Assembly (NCBI GenBank): GCA_900315775.1
Contig: ONAJ01000026.1
Span: 1-39,815, forward strand
Direction: 5' to 3'
Origin: an uncultured Prevotella sp.
Lineage (GTDB): Bacteria > Bacteroidota > Bacteroidia > Bacteroidales > Bacteroidaceae
Length of the DNA stretch: 39,815 bases
A program made the translations under genes and the position numbers. Shown here one piece after another: positions 24,053-32,039 of the stretch (its first letter is position 1; each line of letters begins with the position of its first letter). The notes beneath the pieces are model-generated. The model did not search any database. It was given only the letters and a program-made list of their open reading frames with translations, and was not told where the DNA came from.

Positions 24053-25543
24053 ATGAAAAAAATTTTAGTATTTTTACTCATCATAACAGCCCTCGTTTCC
24101 TCATGCAGTCAGAGGGAGAAGAAGTATGTCATAGGCATTTCCCAGTGCTCTGCCGACATCTGGCGCGAGAAGCAGAATGCGGAACTGCGAATGGCAGCGT
24201 ACCTCAACGACAGCATAGAGTTGTGTTTTGCTGCCGCTTACGACAGCGACGAACGACAGATACAGCAAATTGACAGTCTGCTGGAGGAAGGAATAGACCT
24301 GCTCATCGTGGCTCCCAACCAGGTGGCTACAATAAGTCCCGCCATAGACCGCGCCTACGACAAGGGTATTCCTGTAATTGTCTTTGAACGAAAGACAAAC
24401 TCAAAGAAGTTTACCGCCCACGTTAGTGCCGACAACTACGAAATGGGTAACATGATGGGAAAATACATAGCATCAAAACTGCACGGCAAAGGACAAGTCC
24501 TTGAGATTATGGGACTTAAAGGCTCTTCGCCAGCAATAGAGCGTCATAAAGGTTTTCAAGATGCACTGAGGAAATATCCCGACATAACACTAATAGACAC
24601 CCTGCAGGGCGACTGGACAGAGCCCAGCGGGTATAATGCCGTGAAGGGCTGCAAGAGCGACCTGAGCAATGTAGATTACGTCTTTGGCGAGAACGACCGT
24701 ATGGCGATAGGGGCACGTAAGGCCTTTATGGAAAGGAAGTTAGAAAGACTACCGAAGTTCTGCGGCATTGACGGTTTGCCTGGCGAGGACGGAGGAATAA
24801 AACTGGTTTGCGACTCCATTCTCGACGCCAGCTTTATTTATCCTACTCACGGAGACATTATACTACAGATGGCTCTCAACATCCTCGAGGGGAAGCCCTA
24901 CGAGAAAGAACAGCTACTTATGTCTGCCCTCGTCACTCACGATAACGCCAACGTGTTATACATGCAGGCAAAGGAGACCGACCGACAGACGGCTTATCTG
25001 GACCAGTTGCACAAGCGTGCCGACAATTATCTCCGCGAGATAAACGCCCAGAAGCTCACTCTCCTGCTGGCACTTATCGTCATTGTGCTGCTGTTGGCAG
25101 TAATAGTATTGTACTACCTGTACCGCAACGGCAAAATAACACTGCGTCGCCAACACGTGGTCAACACGCTGTGGAACATGGACGAGAGTAAAATCGAGAA
25201 GAACGAGATTAAGATTAACGTTGACAAGGAGGACAATTACTTCATAACACACTTCAAGGAAGTTATAGAATCACGACTTGACAATAGCAACCTTAGTATT
25301 GAAGACCTTGCAGCCGACATGAACCTCAGTCGTGTACAACTCTATAGGAAGGTGAAGTCCGTCACAAATATGTCACCTGTGGAACTCCTGAGGACAGCAA
25401 GACTTAACCGCGCCTATCAGTTGCTCATCACAACAAAAAAGACTGTCAGCGAGGTAGCCTATGCCGTCGGTTTTTCTGCTCCATCGTACTTCACCAAGTG
25501 TTTCAAGGAGGAATACGGAGTGTTGCCCAACGATGTAAGATAG
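24053..25543 (+). CDS. Kinase-less membrane regulator: periplasmic sugar-binding domain, TM helix, AraC-type DNA-binding domain
   Basis: Probably senses a periplasmic sugar, most likely fructose, and activates the adjacent fructan locus. The 496-residue protein has a lipoprotein-like signal (ITALVSSC, Cys18), a type I periplasmic-binding (LacI/ribose-binding) domain at about 25-320 (YVIGISQCSADIW, LLIVAPNQV, PVIVFERK), a short helical segment, one membrane helix at about 335-359, a 40-residue linker, and an AraC-type helix-turn-helix domain at about 400-496 (LSIEDLAADMNLSRVQLYRKVKSV). The two ends look like those of hybrid two-component regulators such as BT1754, but the histidine kinase, ATPase and receiver domains between them are absent. 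ATG 23957 upstream precedes the promoter and was rejected. Confidence 0.85.
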   Translation: MKKILVFLLIITALVSSCSQREKKYVIGISQCSADIWREKQNAELRMAAYLNDSIELCFAAAYDSDERQIQQIDSLLEEGIDLLIVAPNQVATISPAIDRAYDKGIPVIVFERKTNSKKFTAHVSADNYEMGNMMGKYIASKLHGKGQVLEIMGLKGSSPAIERHKGFQDALRKYPDITLIDTLQGDWTEPSGYNAVKGCKSDLSNVDYVFGENDRMAIGARKAFMERKLERLPKFCGIDGLPGEDGGIKLVCDSILDASFIYPTHGDIILQMALNILEGKPYEKEQLLMSALVTHDNANVLYMQAKETDRQTAYLDQLHKRADNYLREINAQKLTLLLALIVIVLLLAVIVLYYLYRNGKITLRRQHVVNTLWNMDESKIEKNEIKINVDKEDNYFITHFKEVIESRLDNSNLSIEDLAADMNLSRVQLYRKVKSVTNMSPVELLRTARLNRAYQLLITTKKTVSEVAYAVGFSAPSYFTKCFKEEYGVLPNDVR

Positions 25544-25557
25544 AGAAAAATCGTTCA

Positions 25558-25584
25558 TTTCATAGCAAATTTGTTTCATCGCAA
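25558..25584 (+). promoter_or_regulatory. Direct repeat TTTCATNGCAA upstream of susC, candidate regulator site
   Basis: TTTCATAGCAA (25558-25568) and TTTCATCGCAA (25574-25584) are tandem direct repeats 16 bases apart, immediately upstream of the susC promoter. AraC-family domains bind such direct repeats. A short inverted repeat AGGAT-TTAC-ATCCT lies just after. Confidence 0.4.
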
Positions 25585-25610
25585 CAGGATTTACATCCTA
25601 AGAACGAAAT

Positions 25611-25645
25611 TTTGCAGTCGAAAATCGCGACTGCATTTAATTTTG
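25611..25645 (+). promoter_or_regulatory. susC promoter with inverted repeat in its spacer
   Basis: TTTG (25611-25614) and TAATTTTG (25638-25645) are separated by 23 bases, longer than the usual 19-20. The spacer is filled by TGCAGTCG (25613-25620) and CGACTGCA (25628-25635), a perfect eight-bp inverted repeat. The long spacer suggests a promoter that needs an activator. Confidence 0.5.
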
Positions 25646-25685
25646 TGGCAAGTTTTAATTTCTACTAACTAAAAGCAATCACAAA

Positions 25686-28600
25686 ATGGAAAAACTCAAA
25701 CGATTTCTGATGTGTGCCGCTTTGCTTTTCGCTTTAAATAATATAATGTACGCGCAAGAGCAAATCACCGGAACCGTTGTCGATGAGACCGGCGAAAGTG
25801 TTATTGGTGCCACAGTGATGGAGAAGGGTACCTCGAACGGTTCAGTAACCGACTTCGACGGTAACTTTACTCTGAAAGTAAAAGCGGGTGCAACACTCGT
25901 ATTCACTTATGTGGGTTATGCCACTCAGGAACTGCCCGCCGCAAAGGGTATGAAGGTAGTCCTGAAGAGCGACTCCCAGTTGCTTAACGAAGTTGTGGTA
26001 ACAGGTTATACCACACAGCGCAAGGCCGACCTTACTGGTGCGGTATCTGTTGTTAGCGTTGACGAACTTGCTAAGCAGAACGAAAACAACCCGATGAAAG
26101 CCCTCCAGGGACGTGTTCCTGGTGTGAACATCGCAGCAAACGGTGATCCTTCGGGTGCTGCTACGGTACGTATCCGCGGTGTGGGTACGCTGAACGACAA
26201 CGACCCTCTCTACATCATCGATGGTGTGCCGACAAAGGCAAGTATGCACGACCTTAACGGTAACGATATCGAGTCTATTCAGGTATTGAAGGACGCTGCA
26301 TCGGCTTCTATCTATGGTAGCCGCGCTGCTAACGGTGTCATCATCATCACTACAAAGAAGGGTAAGGAAGGAAAAATCAAGGTCAACTTCGACGCCAGCA
26401 TCGCTGCCTCTTTCTACAACAACAGAGTGAAGACTCTTAATGCAGAGCAGTGGGGTCGCGCCTACTGGCAGGCATGCGTTAACGACGGTGTTGATCCTAA
26501 TAATAACGGTCTCGGTTACAATTACGACTGGGGCTACGATCAGAACGGCGCTCCTCATCTCAATGGTCTCTCTATGAACATGTATCTGGACGATGAGGCA
26601 ACCGTTCGTTCTGGCGATACCGACTGGTTCAATGAGATTACACGTACTGGTGTTATCCAGCAGTACAACCTCTCTATCAGCAACGGTTCCGAGAAGGGTA
26701 ACTCCTTCTTCTCTTTAGGTTACTACAAGAACCTTGGAACTATCAAGGAGAGCCAGTTCAACCGTCTGTCAGCACGTGCCAACACAGACTATAAGCTGTT
26801 AGACGGCGCTGTTGTCATCGGTGAGAACTTCACCCTGAGCCGCACCGAGGGCAACGATGCTCCTGGTGGCATCATCGAGGGTGCTCTCCAGTTTAACCCT
26901 AACTACCCCATCCTCGCTGAGAATGGTGAGTTTGCACAGACCCTCGGCTCTTACTTCGAGCGCGAGAACCCGCTGAGCATCATCAACCGCAACAAGGACA
27001 ACAAGTACACCACTTGGCGTACCTTCGGCGATGCTCACATCAGCATTACTCCGTTCAAGAACTTCATGATACGTTCTACCCTCGGTTTGGACTACACTCA
27101 GAAGCAGCAGCGCCGCTTCCTCTACCCCGTTGCCAACGGTAAGGTAAAGAGCTCTGAAAGTGCTGCACAGAACATTCAGGAGCACTGGTTGCGCTGGATG
27201 TGGAACGCTATCGCTACATATAACCTCGAAATAGGCAAGCATCGTGGTGATGCCATGATTGGTATCGAGTTGAACCGTCAGGATAATAATTTCACAAGTG
27301 CTCAGCGCTATGAGCTTTCTATCCTCAACACTAACTACATGTGGCCAGGAGCCGGCACAGGACGTCAGTTGGTTGACGGTGGTGGTGACGGATTCTCACT
27401 GCTTTCTTACTTCGGAAAGGTTAACTACAACTATGCAGACCGTTACTTGGCTTCTGTAACAATACGTCGCGACGGTTCAAGCCGCTTCGGTAAGAATAAC
27501 CGCTACGGTACTTTCCCATCTGTTTCTCTCGGATGGCGCCTCACACAGGAGGACTTCATGAAATCTACATCAAAGTGGCTTGACGACTTCAAGATTCGTT
27601 ACTCTTGGGGACAGACCGGTAACCAGGAAATTTCCAACGTTGCACGCTACACCCTCTACAAGGCTGTCACATCAACCACACTGTGGTCTGGTGACGCTCC
27701 TGCTGGTTCTGCATACGACATCGCCGGTACCAATGGTGGTTCTATCCTCAATAGCGGTTACGTACGCACACAGCGCGGCAACGAAGATATCAAGTGGGAG
27801 ACAACAACCCAGCACAACATCGGTTTCGACTTCGGACTCCTTGGCAACGAGGTTTACGGTAGTTTCGACTGGTTCCACAAGAAGACTACAGACATTCTTC
27901 TGCCTATGGACGGTATTGCTGCTATGGGTGAAGGTGCTAAGCAGTGGATTAACGCCGGCGAGGTAAAGAACGTCGGATGGGAAGTTACAGCAGGTTATCG
28001 TCACAAGACATCCTACGGTCTTTCTTGGGATATCAACGGTAACATCAGCCGTTATAAGAACGAAATCACAAAACTTCCTGCTACTGTAGCAGCTAACGGT
28101 ACTTTCGGTGGTAACAGTAAACTCTCTATCATAGGTCATCCAATGAACGCTGCTGTGGGCTACGTTGCTAACGGAATTTTCAGAAGTCAGGAAGACATCG
28201 ACAACCACGCCATTCAGGAAGGTGCCGGCATCGGACGTATCCGCTATGCTGACCTCAACGGTGACGGTAGAATTACTGAGGACGACCAGACTTGGATTTT
28301 CGACCCAACTCCTAAGTTCTCTTGGGGTCTTAACATCTACTTGCAGTATAAGGATTGGGACTTCACTATGTTCTGGCAGGGTGTTCAGAGCGTTGACGCC
28401 AACACTCACGCTTTCAAGTCGCAGACAGACTTCTGGTCGAACACCAACATCAACATGCCTAACCTCAACAAGGGTGACCGCGTTCTCGACGCTTGGAGTC
28501 CTTCGAACCCAGGCAGCGGCATTCCTGCACTTACCAGATCAGACACCAACAGGGAAGGTCGTATGTCAACATACTATATTGAGAACGGCTCGTTTGCTAA

Positions 28601-28826
28601 GCTGCGTACTGTTCAGTTAGGCTATAATCTTCCTAAGACTTTTGTTGAAAAGCTCATGCTTGAGCGCGTACGTCTGTACGTATCTGCTCAGAACCTTCTC
28701 ACCATCAAGAGTAAGAAATTCTCTGGTGTAGATCCCGAGGCATTCATCGGAGCAGGAGGAGCAAAGACAGGATTTGACTATCCTATTCCTCTCAACGTAA
28801 CATTCGGACTTAACGTATCATTCTAA
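25686..28826 (+). CDS. susC: SusC-type TonB-dependent transporter for fructan oligosaccharides
   Basis: The outer-membrane channel that imports oligosaccharides using TonB/ExbBD energy, paired with SusD. The 1,046-residue protein has a signal peptide (residues 1-23, ending MYAQ), a carboxypeptidase-regulatory-like beta-sandwich (about 25-100, ITGTVVDETGESVIGATV), the SusC signature NEVVVTGYTTQRKADLTGAVSVV, a plug domain (PMKALQGRVPGVNIAANGDP, IRGVGTLNDNDPLYIIDGVP) and a barrel of about 800 residues ending LNVTFGLNVSF. It is the first structural gene of the locus, 142 bases after the regulator, and is followed 18 bases later by susD. Substrate specificity is inferred only from the GH32 and fructokinase neighbours. 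Confidence 0.95.
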   Translation: MEKLKRFLMCAALLFALNNIMYAQEQITGTVVDETGESVIGATVMEKGTSNGSVTDFDGNFTLKVKAGATLVFTYVGYATQELPAAKGMKVVLKSDSQLLNEVVVTGYTTQRKADLTGAVSVVSVDELAKQNENNPMKALQGRVPGVNIAANGDPSGAATVRIRGVGTLNDNDPLYIIDGVPTKASMHDLNGNDIESIQVLKDAASASIYGSRAANGVIIITTKKGKEGKIKVNFDASIAASFYNNRVKTLNAEQWGRAYWQACVNDGVDPNNNGLGYNYDWGYDQNGAPHLNGLSMNMYLDDEATVRSGDTDWFNEITRTGVIQQYNLSISNGSEKGNSFFSLGYYKNLGTIKESQFNRLSARANTDYKLLDGAVVIGENFTLSRTEGNDAPGGIIEGALQFNPNYPILAENGEFAQTLGSYFERENPLSIINRNKDNKYTTWRTFGDAHISITPFKNFMIRSTLGLDYTQKQQRRFLYPVANGKVKSSESAAQNIQEHWLRWMWNAIATYNLEIGKHRGDAMIGIELNRQDNNFTSAQRYELSILNTNYMWPGAGTGRQLVDGGGDGFSLLSYFGKVNYNYADRYLASVTIRRDGSSRFGKNNRYGTFPSVSLGWRLTQEDFMKSTSKWLDDFKIRYSWGQTGNQEISNVARYTLYKAVTSTTLWSGDAPAGSAYDIAGTNGGSILNSGYVRTQRGNEDIKWETTTQHNIGFDFGLLGNEVYGSFDWFHKKTTDILLPMDGIAAMGEGAKQWINAGEVKNVGWEVTAGYRHKTSYGLSWDINGNISRYKNEITKLPATVAANGTFGGNSKLSIIGHPMNAAVGYVANGIFRSQEDIDNHAIQEGAGIGRIRYADLNGDGRITEDDQTWIFDPTPKFSWGLNIYLQYKDWDFTMFWQGVQSVDANTHAFKSQTDFWSNTNINMPNLNKGDRVLDAWSPSNPGSGIPALTRSDTNREGRMSTYYIENGSFAKLRTVQLGYNLPKTFVEKLMLERVRLYVSAQNLLTIKSKKFSGVDPEAFIGAGGAKTGFDYPIPLNVTFGLNVSF

Positions 28827-28844
28827 TTGAAAAACGAAAATAAT

Positions 28845-30584
28845 ATGAATACTAAGAATATATTATATATAGGTCTTGTTTGCTGCGGCCTGACTCTTTC
28901 TTCTTGCTCCAGCTTCCTCGACGACCAGGTGCCACAGGGTACTCTGACACAGGACGAGGTAAAAGACCCGAAATATGTTGACAATGTCATCCTGTCTGCC
29001 TACGCAGGTCTGGTGACCATTGAAGATATGAACTCGTCGTTCTCCCTTTGGAACTACGACACTCGCTCTGACGATGCCTACGTTGGTGGTGCCGACGACA
29101 ACGACGGTGGAGAGTTCCACGTTATGGAAAAGGCTAAAGGTATCATGACTACCGACTGGCCATACTCTGACATTTGGAATCGTTTCTACAAGTATCTGTC
29201 TCGTGTATCTTTGTCATTAGACATGCTCTCCGAGGCTGATCAGGGCAATACAACCATCCAGCAGCGTACAGCTGAGATGAAGTTCCTCCGTGCTTACGGA
29301 CACTTCCAGTTGAAGCGCTTGTTCAAGAACATTCCTTTCGTTAACAGACTCCACATGACAGAGGACGATTACAACAACCTCTCGAATACGGAATATACTA
29401 ACGACCAGGCTTGGCAGCAGATTATCAACGACCTCGAGGATGCTTACAAGGTTCTTCCTGTTACACAGGCCGACAAGGGTCGTCCTACAAAGGCTGCCGC
29501 TGCCGCATTCCTTGCAAAGGTTTATCTCTACAAGGCTTACCATCAGGACGACACTAAGTCGCACAAGGTTACCTCCATCAACGAGGCTGAGCTGAAGAAG
29601 GTTATCGAATACACAGACCCTTCCATCTACTCTGGCTACGGTCTTGAGAGCGACCTTCACAACAACTTCCGTCCTGAGGAGCAGTTCGAGAATGGCAAAG
29701 AGGCTATCTGGTCTATCCAGTACTCTAAGAACGACGGTACCACCTATGGTAACCTGAACTTCGCTTACCGTCTTATCGTTCCTTGTGTTCAGGGAACCCT
29801 CGACTCTGGTTGCGACTTCTACAAGCCTTCTATCAATCTTGTGAATGCTTACCGCACCAATGCTGACGGTCTGCCTCTTGTTGACGCTAATGCTGCCGAC
29901 TACGAAGTTGGTTCTTCACAGACCGTTGACCCACGTCTCTTCGAGACAGTAGGTGTGCCTGGCACTCCTTATATGTTCAACGATAACTTCATGATGTCAA
30001 AGACAAAGAACTGGGGACGCGGCAACGGCGATTACGGCTACAACGTTTCTCTTAAGCACAACGTTGACCCAGCGCTCCTCGACATCTATCTCTTTAACGC
30101 TGACAACCAGTTGGCATCATCAATGAACCGCATAGTGTTCCGTTATGCTGACGTTCTCCTTATGCGTGCTGAGGCATACGCACAACTGGGACAGACAGGT
30201 CAGGCTATCGACTTGGTTAACCAGGTTCGTGACCGCGCTATCGGTCTGGTAAATGCCAGCATCGTTTCACGCTACGCCAGCAAGTTCAACGTGCACTACG
30301 CTATCAAGCGCTACAACGGCACCTACAGCAAGGAAGAGGCTATAAACATAGTAAAGACGGAACGTCGTCTTGAGCTGGCTATGGAAAGCGAGCGTTTCTT
30401 CGACCTCGTACGTTGGGGCGACGCAGCGCAAGTTATCAATAAGTTCTACAACGAAGAAAGCAAGAAGCTTAAATTCCTCTCTGGTGCTCAGTTCACTGCC
30501 GACAAGAACGAGTATTTGCCAATTCCCGACAAGCAGTATTCAGCTTCTAACGGTCACTACACACAGAACATTGGCAATTGGTAA
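28845..30584 (+). CDS. susD: SusD-type surface glycan-binding lipoprotein
   Basis: SusD sits on the SusC barrel as a lid and delivers glycan. The 579-residue protein has a lipoprotein signal with Cys21 (LTLSSC) followed by SSFLDDQVPQGTLT, the typical SusD opening. TPR-like helices follow (FLRAYGHFQLKRLF, AAAAFLAKVYLYKAYH), then YADVLLMRAEAYAQLGQ, VKTERRLELAMESERFFDLVRWG and the C-terminal LPIPDKQYSASNGHYTQNIGNW, all SusD/RagB hallmarks. A TTG six codons upstream was rejected because the ATG at 28845 opens the lipoprotein signal. It is co-transcribed with susC. Confidence 0.95.
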   Translation: MNTKNILYIGLVCCGLTLSSCSSFLDDQVPQGTLTQDEVKDPKYVDNVILSAYAGLVTIEDMNSSFSLWNYDTRSDDAYVGGADDNDGGEFHVMEKAKGIMTTDWPYSDIWNRFYKYLSRVSLSLDMLSEADQGNTTIQQRTAEMKFLRAYGHFQLKRLFKNIPFVNRLHMTEDDYNNLSNTEYTNDQAWQQIINDLEDAYKVLPVTQADKGRPTKAAAAAFLAKVYLYKAYHQDDTKSHKVTSINEAELKKVIEYTDPSIYSGYGLESDLHNNFRPEEQFENGKEAIWSIQYSKNDGTTYGNLNFAYRLIVPCVQGTLDSGCDFYKPSINLVNAYRTNADGLPLVDANAADYEVGSSQTVDPRLFETVGVPGTPYMFNDNFMMSKTKNWGRGNGDYGYNVSLKHNVDPALLDIYLFNADNQLASSMNRIVFRYADVLLMRAEAYAQLGQTGQAIDLVNQVRDRAIGLVNASIVSRYASKFNVHYAIKRYNGTYSKEEAINIVKTERRLELAMESERFFDLVRWGDAAQVINKFYNEESKKLKFLSGAQFTADKNEYLPIPDKQYSASNGHYTQNIGNW

Positions 30585-30587
30585 ACA

Positions 30588-30619
30588 TAATAACGTAATA
30601 ACGTAATAACGTAATAACG
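30588..30619. repeat. Four tandem copies of TAATAACG before the third locus gene
   Basis: Perfect 8-bp units at 30588, 30596, 30604 and 30612, ending eight bases before the next ATG. The tract fills nearly the whole susD-to-lipoprotein spacer. There is no Shine-Dalgarno. Confidence 0.95.
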
Positions 30620-30627
30620 AAAAAATT

Positions 30628-32028
30628 ATGAAAAAGAACATTATAAAGTTTATCGCAGGCGTAGCACTCTGCTGCATTGCTTCACTCTTCGTAGCATGTA
30701 GTGATGACAACACCAGCATGAACGTTGGCGGCAAATGCCTTGTTGAGGAACTGGTTCTCAACGAGAAATATGTTGCTACCATAAACAACGCGACGCGAAC
30801 AATAAAGGTGAAGGTGCCTGTTGACTTCAACAAGAAGAGCGATATGGTAGTCACCAGCCTGAAGCTCTCTGATGGTGCTAAGGCTAATATAAAGGTGGGC
30901 GACCACATCAATCTTCAGGGCGACCAGCGTTTACACGTAGTTAACGGCGACCTTACTCTCGACTACCAATTGGCAGTACGCAACGACGAGGCAGAACTTA
31001 AGCTCTTCATCCTTGAGGGCGTTAAGGGAGCAATAGACCAGACCACCAAGACGGTTACCGTTTCTATTACCGGCGGTGGCGACATCGACCTTTCTAACGC
31101 TACCTTCGAGGCAAAAGTCAGCGATGACGCAGAGTGTATTCCTGCAAGTGGTACTAAGGGCAACTTCACAGAGCCCTTCAAACTCACCGTAAAGGACAAC
31201 ACTGCCGAAACGGTTTATACTGTTGTCGTTACTCTTATAAAGTATCCTGTTGCAGTATTCATCGGTAATGCAGAGACCGTTGAGCAACTGGGCGACGAGG
31301 AGAAGGCTGCCGCTAAGTGGCTCACCTCTAACATCGCCGGTTCTGCTTACATCTCTTGGAAGGATGTTACCGAGGAAATACTCTCTAAGTGTCAGTTCGT
31401 ATTCATCCATCGTCAGACTCCTGCATACCAGAAATACTCTGACTTCACCTCCAGTGAGGCAGGAGCTATGGCAGCTCTGCCAATACTGAAGGATTACTGG
31501 AAGCGCGGCGGCGGTATCGTTCTGCAGCGTATGGCTGTTAACTACGCAGCTGCTCTTGGTGCTATGCCTGAGACAGGTTGTCCTAACAACTGTTGGGGCG
31601 GTGGTGGCGAAGGCGGTCCTAAGATGGACGACAACCCCTGGACACTGCCTGTCATCGACAAGACACACCCGCTGTGGCAGAACTTCGTTGCTAACCCAAC
31701 GAACCCAGAAGCATTCTACACCCTTGACAAGGACTTCACCATCTGTAACTCAGCATCTCAGTATCACTGGGACGGAGTAAGCGGTGACGCCCTATACGCT
31801 AAGTTCGACGAAGTAACAGGCGGCAAGGCACGTCGTCTTGTAGGTAACGAGAACGAGGTATCTTCTTGGGAGCTCAAGAACTTCAACGGAGAGTTCGGCA
31901 AGGGAGGTATCATCTGCTTCGGTTCCGGTCTGTTAGACTGGTACTCTCCTACTCCATACGTCTCAGTATATCACGAGAACCTGGGTACACTTCTGATGAA
32001 TGCATATAACTATCTGAAAAACGAATAA
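30628..32028 (+). CDS. Surface lipoprotein, SusE-position glycan-binding protein with DUF4960-like C-terminus
   Basis: Probably a surface fructan-binding accessory protein of the SusCD complex. The 466-residue protein has a lipoprotein signal with Cys24 (LFVACSDD), two consecutive beta-sandwich repeats of about 80-90 residues (starting VEELVLNEKY and LKLFILEGVKG, the second ending YTVVVTLIKYP), and a C-terminal alpha/beta domain from about residue 205 (VAVFIGNAETVEQLGDEEKAAAKWL, WKRGGGIVLQRM). The last domain resembles DUF4960 and loosely a ThuA/glutamine-amidotransferase-like fold; I recall DUF4960 from fructan loci. It occupies the position of BT1761. Catalytic activity is not claimed. The start is preceded by the TAATAACG array. 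Confidence 0.7.
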   Translation: MKKNIIKFIAGVALCCIASLFVACSDDNTSMNVGGKCLVEELVLNEKYVATINNATRTIKVKVPVDFNKKSDMVVTSLKLSDGAKANIKVGDHINLQGDQRLHVVNGDLTLDYQLAVRNDEAELKLFILEGVKGAIDQTTKTVTVSITGGGDIDLSNATFEAKVSDDAECIPASGTKGNFTEPFKLTVKDNTAETVYTVVVTLIKYPVAVFIGNAETVEQLGDEEKAAAKWLTSNIAGSAYISWKDVTEEILSKCQFVFIHRQTPAYQKYSDFTSSEAGAMAALPILKDYWKRGGGIVLQRMAVNYAAALGAMPETGCPNNCWGGGGEGGPKMDDNPWTLPVIDKTHPLWQNFVANPTNPEAFYTLDKDFTICNSASQYHWDGVSGDALYAKFDEVTGGKARRLVGNENEVSSWELKNFNGEFGKGGIICFGSGLLDWYSPTPYVSVYHENLGTLLMNAYNYLKNE

Positions 32029-32039
32029 AATTAGGAACC

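Noticed and set aside
27672-28409. Open frame of 245 codons antisense to susC (and a similar one at 30931-31668 antisense to the surface lipoprotein gene)
   Set aside because: Both mirror well-supported genes and encode Val/Leu/Ser-rich sequence without recognisable domains.
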